DNA of 64,000 nt, taken from an uncultured Gemmatimonadales bacterium (lineage in GTDB: Bacteria; Gemmatimonadota; Gemmatimonadetes; Palauibacterales; Palauibacteraceae). Positions within the stretch are counted from its first letter, which is position 1; every line of letters begins with the position of its first letter. The DNA lies in the NCBI GenBank assembly GCA_947259585.1, contig CAMYMV010000001.1, forward strand, positions 103,902 through 167,901. The letters are read 5' to 3'. Positions 18,304-26,553 of this stretch are shown here, piece by piece. Position numbers and translations under genes: made by a program. The notes below the pieces were generated by a model that was given only the letters and a program-made list of their open reading frames with translations, made no database searches and was not told the DNA's origin.

Positions 18304-19098
18304 CTAAGCCGCGCGCTGGCAGCGCACGCAGACGAACGTCTTGCGGCCCTTGAGGGTGATCGTCGTGAGCTCTGTGCTGCAGCGGGGACAGGCGGCTCCG
18401 TTCCCCCGGTGGTTGATCAACCAGCCCGGATCGGCATGCGCCGCCTGCCAGTGGAGCGTCGCTCGCCGAAGGACCCGCCGGAGGTAGAGGTGAACACGCT
18501 CCAGCTGCCGCTGGTTCATGAGACCGACCCTGAGATCCGGCCGATAGCCGGCCTGGAAGCAGATCTCATCCGCGTATTCGTTCCCGATGCCGGCGATGGC
18601 AGCCGGATTCATCAGAAAGCCCTTGAGGGAGCTTCGCGGATGTGCGGCGGCGAGCTCAACGAACGTCTCGACGGTCAGGTCCTCGCTCAGCGGGTCGATG
18701 CCGAGACTCTCGGGCCCGCCCAGGGCGGCGAGGTCGCTGCCCTCCACGAGGCGCACCGTGTCACGCGTTCCGGGCGCGTCGAACCGGAGCTCCCGGCCGG
18801 CCGCGAACTGCAGCCGGATGCCACTGTTTTCGTCGGGCGGTACCGTCTGGGACTCGAGGTAGATGCGACCATCGTCTCCCATGTCGAACACGAGGCTGTA
18901 CTCGGAGCGGAAACGAAGGACGATGTTCTTCCCGTGCCTCTCGACGGCGTCGATCGCGTGGGACTCTATCTTCTCTTGAGCGACCTTCGGGTCGACATCC
19001 ACATCCGGATCATCGATGAGTACCGCCGAGATGGTCTTTCCGGTTGCGTAACCGGCGAAACCCTCGATCATTCGTTCGACATCGGGAAGTTCTATCAC
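18304..19098 (-). CDS. Fpg/Nei-family DNA glycosylase with Ile in place of the catalytic Pro
   Basis: 264 aa from the GTG at 19098, which has a strong binding site (GGAGG seven nt upstream). The mature N-terminus reads M-I-E-L-P-D-V-E: Glu3 is kept, but the family nucleophile Pro2 is Ile. An alternative GTG one codon earlier would still not give Pro2. The core has SLKGFLMNPAAIAGIGNEYADEI. A zinc finger is intact: CPRC, 16 residues, CVRC with the KGRKTF hairpin Arg. Homologues beginning MIELPE are known to me, from memory, as a separate Fpg/Nei-like group. Acylphosphatase lies upstream on the same strand. Confidence 0.85.
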   Translation of the reverse strand: MIELPDVERMIEGFAGYATGKTISAVLIDDPDVDVDPKVAQEKIESHAIDAVERHGKNIVLRFRSEYSLVFDMGDDGRIYLESQTVPPDENSGIRLQFAAGRELRFDAPGTRDTVRLVEGSDLAALGGPESLGIDPLSEDLTVETFVELAAAHPRSSLKGFLMNPAAIAGIGNEYADEICFQAGYRPDLRVGLMNQRQLERVHLYLRRVLRRATLHWQAAHADPGWLINHRGNGAACPRCSTELTTITLKGRKTFVCVRCQRAA

Positions 19099-19200
19099 CA
19101 CATCACCTCCGAAAGCCCAGGGGAAGGTCACCGCCCGTCGAAAGTAGGCCGAAAGGGATACACCGGATATTGCGCAAAGTGCCCGTGGAGTCGGGTGGCC

Positions 19201-19509
19201 TCAGCGAGCGATCTGAAAGCCCTCCGGCAGGCCCTTCCGGCACGGAGTCTCCTCCAACGAGACGACCCTGGCATGGAGGGGGCCGGTTCTAATCCGCTCG
19301 ATGAAGGTGTCCACTCCGTGCGCCGGTCCTGCGACGTGGATCTCCACCGATCCATCGGGGAGATTCCGCACGGTTCCGCGCAGCGAAAGCTCCACCGCGA
19401 TCTCCCGCGTCCACCAACGGAATCCGACGCCCTGAACGCGGCCGCGGAGCACTACTCCCCGGCGGGCTACTTCGGGTGAGGCATGGTGGTGGGCATCGTT
19501 GGAGATCAT
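19201..19509 (-). CDS. acyP: Acylphosphatase
   Basis: 102 aa from MISNDAHHHASPEV. Catalytic features: the phosphate loop LRGRVQGVGFRWWT with its Arg, and the Asn in GTVRNLPDGSVEI. It hydrolyses acyl phosphates. The extra 13 N-terminal residues are His/Ala-rich and not conserved, so a start nearer RRGVVLRG is possible. It precedes the Fpg-like gene by 102 nt on the same strand and is divergent from mnmG. Confidence 0.92.
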   Translation of the reverse strand: MISNDAHHHASPEVARRGVVLRGRVQGVGFRWWTREIAVELSLRGTVRNLPDGSVEIHVAGPAHGVDTFIERIRTGPLHARVVSLEETPCRKGLPEGFQIAR

Positions 19510-19660
19510 GAGGACCCATTCGTCGGATCCAAGGTAATGCGAGCGGCGCCGAGTCGCGCGGCTGCGGCGTCGAGGGCATACGGCCATATTCACGCACGGG
19601 GCGGAGGGGATTCGCGCCCCGCTGAAGGCCGGCTGACAGATGGTGAGGATATCGGGACGT

Positions 19661-21574
19661 ATGAAGACGAGCTACGACGTGATTGTCGTCGGCGGTGGCC
19701 ACGCCGGGTGTGAAGCCGCCAATGGCGCGGCCAGGTTGGGTGCGGAGACGCTGCTCATCACGAGCGTGCTCGGGCGAGTGGCCCAGATGTCCTGCAACCC
19801 GGCCATCGGGGGAATCGCCAAAGGGACCGTGGCCAGGGAGGTGGACGCGCTGGGCGGGCTAATGGGCCGCGCCACCGACCGCTCGACCCTGCATGTCAGA
19901 ATGCTCAATCGGTCCAAGGGACCTGCGGTTTGGGCTCCGCGAGCGCAGTGCGACCGCGGGCTCTATCCGCGCGCGATGCGCAATCTGCTGGAGGAATGCG
20001 AGCAGCTCGATCTCTACCAGGGCATGGTCGAGGCGCTGCGAATCCGGGGAGGCGGGGTGAGCGGCGTCGCCTGCGCCGATGGCAGCGAGTTTCTGTCGGA
20101 GCGAGTGGTGCTCACCGCGGGGACGTTCCTGCGAGGCAGCATAAAGATGGGCGTGAATCGGTCGATCGCGGCCGGCCGCGCGGGAGATCCGCCTTCCGTG
20201 TCGCTCGCCGAGCAGCTGCTGGACCTCGGTCTGTCGGCTGAGCGATTCAAGACGGGAACACCTCCGCGGGTCGACGGCCGGACCGTCGATTTCACGAAGC
20301 TCACTCGCCAGGAGAGCGAGGCCGAGCCGCTGAGGTTCTCCCACTGGGAACGCACGGGAGGCCTCGCCCGAATGCCGTGCTGGATTGGTGCGGCGGGCGC
20401 CGGGGTCCGAGAGGTAGTGGAGGCCAATCTGAACGAATCCGCCATGTACGGCGGCGCGATCGCTTCACGTGGCCCGCGGTATTGCCCCTCGATCGAGGAC
20501 AAGGTGAAGAAGTTCCCCGAGGCGAAGAGCCATCAGCTCTTCCTCGAGCCGGAGGGACTGGAGACGCGCGAGCTCTACGTGAACGGCCTCTCCACGTCTT
20601 TGCCGCCCGATGTCCAGCGCGAGCTCCTGAGACGTGTTTCCGGCCTGGAGAACGCCCGGATGACACAACCCGGATACGCCATAGAATACGACTTCTTCCC
20701 GCCGCAGCAGCTCCAGCCCACCCTGGAGCTCAAGGTCTTGCGTGGGCTCTACTTCGCCGGCCAGATCAACGGAACGACGGGTTACGAAGAGGCGGCCGGG
20801 CAGGGGATCGTCGCGGGCATCAACGCCGGGCTCGCCGCACAGGAACGGGAGGCCTGGGTGCCGGGTCGCGATGAGGCATACCTGGGGGTTCTGGTCGATG
20901 ATCTCGTGACCAGGGGAGTGGATGAACCATACCGTCTTTTTACCTCTCGAGCCGAGTTTCGTCTAACGCTGCGGCAGGACAACTGCCTCGAACGCCTGGG
21001 TCCGGTTGCGGAGAGGCTCGGAACGCTCACCGAGGATGAGATCGCACGGTTGGACAGGTTTCTGGAGGAGCTGGGGCGGGCGAGAACTTGGGCCAGGACG
21101 ACAAGCCTGGATCCGAAGGAGGTGAACGGCCACCTGCAGGAGTGCGGCACCACCCCGCTGTCCCAGAAGCAGCCCTTGCGCGTCCTCCTGAAGCGTCCGC
21201 AGGTGCGGCTCGAGGAGCTGGTCGGCTCGGACGGGCCGTTGGAGGCGAACGGCTTCGATTCCGATGTCCTTGCCCTGGTCGAGATGGAGGTGAAATACGA
21301 GGGTTACCTAGGCAGGGAGCGGGACCGCGTGGAAGCGCTGCGTCGCCGAGAAGGTATGTCCCTGCCGCCGGCGGCTCCCTATCTGGAGATGGGTTCGCTG
21401 TCCTTCGAGGGGCGGCAGAAGCTCGAGCGGGTACGGCCCCGTACGCTTGGCCAGGCAGCGCGAATCCCCGGGGTTTCGCCGGCTGACCTCCAGAACCTCC
21501 TCGTGGAGCTGCGGAGGCGCGAGCTTTCGGCGACGGGAGTGGATCTCGAAGAAAAGGAAGCACAGAGGAGTTGA
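19661..21574 (+). CDS. mnmG: tRNA uridine-5-carboxymethylaminomethyl modification enzyme MnmG
   Basis: 637 aa. FAD-binding partner of MnmE. Signatures: VIVVGGGHAGCEAANGAARLG (dinucleotide fold), QMSCNPAIGGIAKG, RCPRYCPSIEDK-like segment near residue 270 and FAGQINGTTGYEEAAGQG. The ATG at 19661 was preferred over one seven codons earlier because it has a GAGG site at usable distance and a standard N-terminus. rsmG, commonly next, is absent; the parS/parA region follows. Confidence 0.96.
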   Translation: MKTSYDVIVVGGGHAGCEAANGAARLGAETLLITSVLGRVAQMSCNPAIGGIAKGTVAREVDALGGLMGRATDRSTLHVRMLNRSKGPAVWAPRAQCDRGLYPRAMRNLLEECEQLDLYQGMVEALRIRGGGVSGVACADGSEFLSERVVLTAGTFLRGSIKMGVNRSIAAGRAGDPPSVSLAEQLLDLGLSAERFKTGTPPRVDGRTVDFTKLTRQESEAEPLRFSHWERTGGLARMPCWIGAAGAGVREVVEANLNESAMYGGAIASRGPRYCPSIEDKVKKFPEAKSHQLFLEPEGLETRELYVNGLSTSLPPDVQRELLRRVSGLENARMTQPGYAIEYDFFPPQQLQPTLELKVLRGLYFAGQINGTTGYEEAAGQGIVAGINAGLAAQEREAWVPGRDEAYLGVLVDDLVTRGVDEPYRLFTSRAEFRLTLRQDNCLERLGPVAERLGTLTEDEIARLDRFLEELGRARTWARTTSLDPKEVNGHLQECGTTPLSQKQPLRVLLKRPQVRLEELVGSDGPLEANGFDSDVLALVEMEVKYEGYLGRERDRVEALRRREGMSLPPAAPYLEMGSLSFEGRQKLERVRPRTLGQAARIPGVSPADLQNLLVELRRRELSATGVDLEEKEAQRS

Positions 21575-21614
21575 CGACGCTGACGAGGACGACGACTTGG
21601 CTGCGAGGCGGAGA

Positions 21615-21630
21615 TGTTCCACGTGAAACA
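21615..21630 (+). other. parS: parS centromere site 1
   Basis: TGTTCCACGTGAAACA, a perfect match to the 16-bp parS consensus bound by chromosomal ParB. It lies in the 396-nt region between mnmG and parA, about 340 bp upstream of parA. Confidence 0.95.
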
Positions 21631-21734
21631 CCTGCCTCGCGCCCATCCAGCCACCGGGGCGCTCGACCTCTCGGGATGGGTGCAGCTGCAGGATATCGTC
21701 GCGTTAAGGTCCTGACACCACGTTACATGGGTTG

Positions 21735-21752
21735 TTTTCCACAATCGTGGAA
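21735..21752 (+). other. Perfect DnaA box within a split parS-like palindrome
   Basis: TTTTCCACA at 21735-21743 matches the DnaA-box consensus exactly. It overlaps an inverted repeat, TTCCAC-AATC-GTGGAA (21737-21752). The wider context TGTTTTCCAC ... GTGGAAC looks like two parS half-sites separated by extra bases. It lies 15 bp before parS site 2. It could be a DnaA control site, a decayed parS or a vestige of an older origin. Confidence 0.55.
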
Positions 21753-21757
21753 CGCTG

Positions 21758-21773
21758 TGTTTCACGTGGAACA
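21758..21773 (-). other. parS: parS centromere site 2
   Basis: TGTTTCACGTGGAACA is the exact reverse complement of site 1, 128 bp away in inverted orientation. Two perfect sites beside parAB close to the origin are the usual ParB loading zone. Confidence 0.95.
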
Positions 21774-21781
21774 CGCACTGC

Positions 21782-21811
21782 TTGGCGCGGCCGTCGACCC
21801 GGCTCTATATT
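21782..21811 (+). promoter_or_regulatory. Candidate parAB promoter
   Basis: TTGGCG (21782-21787), 18 nt, then TATATT (21806-21811), starting 9 bp after parS site 2 and about 160 nt before parA. ParB bound at parS could influence it. The rest of the leader up to 21970 shows no gene. Confidence 0.45.
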
Positions 21812-21970
21812 CTCCAAGTCCCGAGCATCCGTCCTCAACAAGCGGCGGTTTCAGCTGTCCTCGACTCGACGATACGAACGAATTCGGCTCGCCAGGCCCT
21901 CCCAGCAATCGCTGCGGGCGAAGAGCTGTGAAGACGCTGGAGCCCGCCGGTTGATCCCGGGGAGGAGCGC

Positions 21971-22756
21971 ATGAGCCGGATCATCTCCATTGCCAACCAG
22001 AAGGGCGGCGTCGGGAAAACGACCACGGCCATCAACCTCGGTGCCTCGCTCGCGATCGCGGAACGACGCACTCTGGTGCTGGACTGCGATCCCCAGAGTA
22101 ACGCGACCAGCGGGTTCGGGATTCGCAAGAATGCGAGCAGGCCCTCTGTCTACGAGTGTGTTGTCGAGGGGAAGCCGCTGGCCGACGCGATCCACCACGA
22201 AGTCCATTTTCCCTACCTGGACGTCGCTCCAGCAAGCAGGGATCTGGCGGGCGCCGAGGTGCAGCTCATGGAGCGGCCGAACCGCAACCGCCGACTCCGC
22301 CGGGCCCTGGAGCCCATCCGCGGATCATATGACTACGTTCTCGTGGATTCGCCGCCCTCACTGGGCGTGCTGACTCTGAATGCGCTGACCGCCTCGGATT
22401 CGGTCATCATACCCATTCAATGCGAGTTCTACGCCCTCGAGGGGCTCAGTCAGCTTCTGAACACGGTGCGTTTGGTGCAGCGTAACATCAATCAGGAATT
22501 ACAGATCGAGGGTGTGCTCCTGACGATGTACGACTCCCGCCTCAACCTGTCGAAGCAGGTGGCGGCCGAAGCCAGGGAGTATTTCGGCAGAAAGGTCTTC
22601 GACACCATGATTCCCAGGAACATCCGGCTGGCCGAGGCGCCGAGCTTCGGTAAGCCGATCGCCCTTTACGACGTGCTTTCAACCGGCGCTCGAGGCTATC
22701 TGAGCTTGGCGAACGAACTGATCGAGCGCGACGAACCCACGAGGAAAGTTGGCTAA
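21971..22756 (+). CDS. parA: Chromosome partitioning ATPase ParA (Soj)
   Basis: 261 aa. Deviant Walker A with signature lysine: IANQKGGVGKTTTAINL. Also LVLDCDPQSNATSG and VLVDSPPSLGVLTLNAL. It moves ParB-parS complexes after replication by ATP-dependent DNA binding. There is no N-terminal helix-turn-helix, so it is the chromosomal type Ib/Soj form. ATG with a GGGAGG-type binding site; it overlaps parB by 8 nt. Confidence 0.96.
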   Translation: MSRIISIANQKGGVGKTTTAINLGASLAIAERRTLVLDCDPQSNATSGFGIRKNASRPSVYECVVEGKPLADAIHHEVHFPYLDVAPASRDLAGAEVQLMERPNRNRRLRRALEPIRGSYDYVLVDSPPSLGVLTLNALTASDSVIIPIQCEFYALEGLSQLLNTVRLVQRNINQELQIEGVLLTMYDSRLNLSKQVAAEAREYFGRKVFDTMIPRNIRLAEAPSFGKPIALYDVLSTGARGYLSLANELIERDEPTRKVG

Positions 22757-23630
22757 GAGCGACACGCGACTCGGCAGAGGCCTCGGCGCCCTTCTGAGCG
22801 AGAACCTGGATGATCTGGACGGCTCGGAGTTCGAGCTCCCGCTCGACGACCTGAGCCCAAACCCATACCAGCCCAGGAGCTCGCTCTCCGAGGAGGCGCT
22901 TGGTGAGCTCGTGGCTTCGATTCGAGAGCACGGGCTTCTTCAACCTCTTGTTGTGCGCAGCCGGGACGCTGGGTGGGAGATCGTGGCGGGTGAGCGTCGC
23001 TGGCGGGCCCTGAAGCTGCTGGGGTGGAAGAGCGCCCCCGTCATCGTGCGGGACCTCACCGACGAGCAGATGTTGCTCGTTGCCCTTGTCGAGAACCTTC
23101 AGAGGGAGGAGCTGTCGGCCCTCGAGGAGGCGCGCAGCTACCAGCAGCTGGCGGACGAGTTCGGGCTAACCCAGCAGAAAATAGCCGCGCGAGTCGGTAA
23201 AGACCGGTCCACGGTCGCCAACGCGCTGCGGCTGCTCACGCTGCCCGGGGCCGTGCAGGAGATGGTGCACGAGAGCCGACTGAGCGCCGGGCACGCCCGG
23301 GCTATTCTGGGTCTTCGGGGAGAGCCTGCCCAGCAGCGCCTGGCGGAGGAAGTCGTCTCGCGAGGACTCTCGGTTCGGCAAACCGAGAGGAAGGTGCAGC
23401 GGCTCCGCGAGCCCTCTCGGGCCAGGGAGAGATCGAAGAGGCGCTCGGCTCAGGCCGAAGACCCCTATGTTCGGCGAGCCCGGCAGGTGCTGGAGCGGGC
23501 ACTCGGAACCGAGGTGACCGTGAGACTCAAAGGTGGAGATGCGGGAGAGATTCGCGTCATGTTCCACGATGCGGAAGATTTTGATCGACTGCTCGGTCTC
23601 ATGACGGGCATGCCGGCGTCAGAGCTCTGA
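22749..23630 (+). CDS. parB: Chromosome partitioning protein ParB (Spo0J), CTPase
   Basis: 293 aa, TTG start overlapping parA. The N-terminus has RLGRGLGALLSE. The CTP-binding ParB fold shows LSPNPYQPRSS and VAGERRWRALK (GERRxRA), then VENLQREELSALEEARSY. A helix-turn-helix (TQQKIAARVGKDRSTVANAL) binds parS, and a C-terminal dimerisation domain ends the protein. Two perfect targets lie just upstream of parA. Confidence 0.96.
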   Translation: MAKSDTRLGRGLGALLSENLDDLDGSEFELPLDDLSPNPYQPRSSLSEEALGELVASIREHGLLQPLVVRSRDAGWEIVAGERRWRALKLLGWKSAPVIVRDLTDEQMLLVALVENLQREELSALEEARSYQQLADEFGLTQQKIAARVGKDRSTVANALRLLTLPGAVQEMVHESRLSAGHARAILGLRGEPAQQRLAEEVVSRGLSVRQTERKVQRLREPSRARERSKRRSAQAEDPYVRRARQVLERALGTEVTVRLKGGDAGEIRVMFHDAEDFDRLLGLMTGMPASEL

Positions 23631-23645
23631 GCGGGACGGGTCATC

Positions 23646-24422
23646 TTGCCGAAGCTGCGGGGCCTGCGGGATCGCGTCTGGACGATCGTCTTTCTCTCCG
23701 GGAAGGACACGGAGTCGCACTCCTACCGGCTTCGGGCGAGCACTGTTGTCGCCGCTGCCCTGGCAGCGGCGACATTTCTTCTCTCGGTGGGGTGGCTGAT
23801 GGGAAGAGCCTGGGAAAGGGTGAGCGAATCCGCGATGGCGCGGGAGCTGTCCGAGGAAGTTGAACGGCTCTCGGTCGAGCGGACTCAGATGATGGAATTG
23901 GCGTCCAGGCTCGAGAGGATGGAAGCAGACTACCGCCGCCTCCAGAAGGTCCTGGGCAGCAGCGGCTCGGGCCCGGATGCGGGCGATATCTGGCTGCCGC
24001 CGCTCGAGGCTTCAGGCGATGCGTACGACGCTGACGAGCCCTCGGACGGCTCACTCAGTTGGCCTCTCGCGCAACCCGGGTACATCACGCGCTCTCATCG
24101 CGCGGACGCCGGGGCCGCTCACGCCGGGATAGACATCGCGGTGCCTGGCGGCACGTATGTTCGTGCGAGCGGCGGCGGCGTGGTGGCGGATGTCGGTGTG
24201 AACAGCAGTTACGGTCGCTTCGTGCGAATCGAGCACGGCGACGAGCTCTCCACCCTCTACGGTCACAACGCCTGGACCTTCGTGTCCGAGGGTGATTCCG
24301 TCGAGGCGCTCGAAGTGATAGCGCTTTCCGGGAGCACCGGACAATCGACGGGACCCCACCTGCACTTCGAGGCCAGGCGGCGAGGCCGGATGATAGACCC
24401 CCTGGAGTTGGTGAGTCCCTGA
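23646..24422 (+). CDS. Membrane-anchored M23 peptidase (LmdC-like)
   Basis: 258 aa, TTG start 15 nt after parB. Topology: about 32 basic cytosolic residues, one transmembrane segment (VVAAALAAATFLLSVGWLM), a coiled coil (about 60-110) and a LytM/M23 domain. Zinc and catalytic residues are complete: HAGIDIAV, LYGHNAW and GPHLHFE. It probably cuts peptidoglycan cross-links in the periplasm. The next gene is a bactofilin; in several bacteria such M23 proteins bind bactofilin through the cytosolic tail. The order parA-parB-M23-bactofilin suggests a shared role in polarity or shape. Confidence 0.9.
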   Translation: MPKLRGLRDRVWTIVFLSGKDTESHSYRLRASTVVAAALAAATFLLSVGWLMGRAWERVSESAMARELSEEVERLSVERTQMMELASRLERMEADYRRLQKVLGSSGSGPDAGDIWLPPLEASGDAYDADEPSDGSLSWPLAQPGYITRSHRADAGAAHAGIDIAVPGGTYVRASGGGVVADVGVNSSYGRFVRIEHGDELSTLYGHNAWTFVSEGDSVEALEVIALSGSTGQSTGPHLHFEARRRGRMIDPLELVSP

Positions 24423-24494
24423 GATCGCCGACTTTGACGTTGATCCAGGGCCGGATGGACCCGAAACCGAACCGCATTGGGAAAAGGACGGACG

Positions 24495-24971
24495 ATGGCG
24501 AAGGAGAACAGAACGGAAAGCCGAGAGCTGAGCGACGTCGTCTCGATCATCGGCCCCGGAATGCAGGTCGTTGGCGACTGCACGAGCGACGGGGTCGTCC
24601 GGATCGAGGGTCGCGTGGAGGGGATCATCAGAGCTGCGAAGTCGGTCGTAGTCGGGAAGGATGGCTTCGTGACCGGCGATATCGAGACGCAGGACCTCAT
24701 CGTTGCCGGGCGCGTTGCCGGGACGATCACGGCACAGAGCCGTGTGGAGCTGCAGGCTTCCTGTCACGTGGAAGGCGATATACGCAGCCGACGCGTGAAG
24801 CTCGAGGAAGGAGGACGGGTCGAGGGTCGGTTGCACATGGGTGCGGAAACGTCGAAGCCGGAGATGCCGAGGAAGGGAGCCGGGGCGCCGCAGATGTCCC
24901 CTTCCGCCCAGAGCGGCCAGCAAAAAACGGCCCCTCGTGGCTTGAAAAAGCCTTCCGGGTCGGGCTCCTGA
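24495..24971 (+). CDS. Bactofilin
   Basis: 158 aa from the ATG preceded by AAAGGACGG. The central right-handed beta-helix is made of repeated turns (VVRIEGRVEGII, VVVGKDGFVTGDI, DLIVAGRVAGTI, VELQASCHVEGDI, VKLEEGGRVEGRL). The C-terminal 35 residues are a flexible Pro/Gly/Lys tail. Bactofilins polymerise without nucleotides into membrane-associated scaffolds. It follows the M23 gene by 72 nt. The 190 nt after it holds no gene I can recognise. Confidence 0.93.
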   Translation: MAKENRTESRELSDVVSIIGPGMQVVGDCTSDGVVRIEGRVEGIIRAAKSVVVGKDGFVTGDIETQDLIVAGRVAGTITAQSRVELQASCHVEGDIRSRRVKLEEGGRVEGRLHMGAETSKPEMPRKGAGAPQMSPSAQSGQQKTAPRGLKKPSGSGS

Positions 24972-25161
24972 GCTCGGGACGAACGGTGTGCCGGCGGCAG
25001 CTTCGCGGCCACGCCTCGCCTCGGGACCCGCTTATCCCGATCGCGCCATTTCTTTCGGAGCGGCCGGTAGGCCGGGCGCCGACCCGGCTTGAATCCGTTC
25101 CACATCATTCCACAGTTGGCGGCGGGCCGTTCGGGCTCGACGCGGGTTTTCCACGACAGCT

Positions 25162-26163
25162 TTGACGGAGGCGCTCCTCTTCCTCGCCGGCCTGGTCGCG
25201 ATCACGTTCGGCGCGGATTGGCTCGTCACCGGCTCCTCCAGGGTCGCCGCAAGAATGGGAGTGAGCCCCCTGGTGGTAGGGCTCACCGTCGTGGCGTTCG
25301 GCACGTCGGCTCCAGAGCTCTTCGTGAGCAGCCTGGCGGCGTTGCGTGGCCAGGCGGGATTGGCGGTCGGGAACATCATGGGCTCGACCGTCGCCAACGT
25401 AGGCCTCATCGCGGGGCTCGGAGCGATGATCAGGCCGATCGATGTGAAGAGGCGCCTCCTGGCCCGAGAGAGCCCGCTGCTGATCCTCGTGCTGATCATC
25501 GTCATGCTCCTCTCCTGGAACGACGCGCTGGGACGGCTCGATGGTCTGGCGCTGTTGGCAGGATTCATCATCTATCTGGGCGTCATGCTCCGGATGGAGG
25601 GCAGCGGCGTGTTCGAGGAAGAGCTGGATAGGGGGGCCGATCCGGGAACGGCGGCGGACGGAACCACCGGCGCGGCGAAGGCCGGAGGCGATAGCGGTAG
25701 CGGCCCGGACCGGACGGTGGCGCTCCTGTGGCTGCGCACCCTCATCGGCCTGGTCGCCCTCCTCGTCGGCGCGCATTGGCTCGTGGAGTCGGCGGTGGCG
25801 ATCGCCAGGGTCTTTCAGGTGCCCGAGGAGGTGATTGGCGCGACGATGGTGGCGCTAGGGACATCGATCCCTGAGCTGGCCTCGACCGTAGCCGCAGCGA
25901 TACGCGGTCTGGGCGACATTGCCATCGGCAACATCATTGGCTCCAACATCTTCAACCTCGGCCTCGTTCTGGGCACCGCGGCCCTCGTGAGTCCGCTCCG
26001 TCTACCTCCGGAAGTCGTTGTCCGCCAGGTCCTTCCCGCACTTTTCTTCTGTGCGCTTCTGATCCCACTCGCCTATACCGGCAGACGGGTAGACCGTGCG
26101 GAAGGCTTTCTGCTGCTTTGCCTGTACGGCGTCTTCATCTACACGGTTATCTGGCGCGTCTAG
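25162..26163 (+). CDS. CaCA-family Na+/Ca2+ antiporter (YrbG-like)
   Basis: 333 aa, TTG start. Two inverted alpha repeats are clear: VVAFGTSAPELFVSSLAAL with VGNIMGSTVANVGLIAG, and MVALGTSIPELASTVAAAI with IGNIIGSNIFNLGLVLG. There are about ten transmembrane segments with an acidic cytosolic loop near residues 150-185. Exports Ca2+ or similar cations against Na+ or H+. It stands alone on the plus strand between the bactofilin and a toxin-antitoxin-like pair. Confidence 0.92.
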   Translation: MTEALLFLAGLVAITFGADWLVTGSSRVAARMGVSPLVVGLTVVAFGTSAPELFVSSLAALRGQAGLAVGNIMGSTVANVGLIAGLGAMIRPIDVKRRLLARESPLLILVLIIVMLLSWNDALGRLDGLALLAGFIIYLGVMLRMEGSGVFEEELDRGADPGTAADGTTGAAKAGGDSGSGPDRTVALLWLRTLIGLVALLVGAHWLVESAVAIARVFQVPEEVIGATMVALGTSIPELASTVAAAIRGLGDIAIGNIIGSNIFNLGLVLGTAALVSPLRLPPEVVVRQVLPALFFCALLIPLAYTGRRVDRAEGFLLLCLYGVFIYTVIWRV

Positions 26164-26337
26164 CAGCCATCGCCGCAACCCTCAAACCTGGGACGAGCGG
26201 CACGACCATCGGCCGGTAACTCTGTCATCCTCTCCTCGCGCATCCGCCGGCCGCTTGTAAAGCGTGGCCGTAAAGCTTAGCTTTTTAGCGCGCTCTGCCG
26301 AAGAGCAGGAGCCTATCTGCCAGGGAGCAAGAGCCCT

Positions 26338-26553
26338 GTGTCGCTATCCGTCAAGATGAGCAGCAAGCACCAAATCGTCGTGCCTCGAGAGGCGCGGGAC
26401 GCACTTGCCTTGAAGGCGGGCGACCGCCTCCTCGTGACGGTGCGGGACGACGCTGTCGTCGAGCTTGAACGCGAGCCTGAGGATCTGGTCGCCGAGCTGG
26501 AGGGCCTCTTCGCCCCGCTGGCGAGGAGCGTCTGGCCGGAATTGGGTGAGTAA
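26338..26553 (+). CDS. AbrB/MazE-type antitoxin
   Basis: 71 aa from GTG 26338. Swapped-hairpin AbrB fold: SLSVKMSSKHQIVVPREARDALALKAGDRLLV, split here into MSSKHQIVVPREARDAL and LKAGDRLLVTV. It overlaps the PIN gene by 8 nt, the usual antitoxin-toxin coupling. Upstream at 26272-26284 is a small inverted repeat (AAAGC-TTA-GCTTT) that could be its operator; the rest of the 174-nt gap after the antiporter shows nothing else. Confidence 0.85.
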   Translation: MSLSVKMSSKHQIVVPREARDALALKAGDRLLVTVRDDAVVELEREPEDLVAELEGLFAPLARSVWPELGE

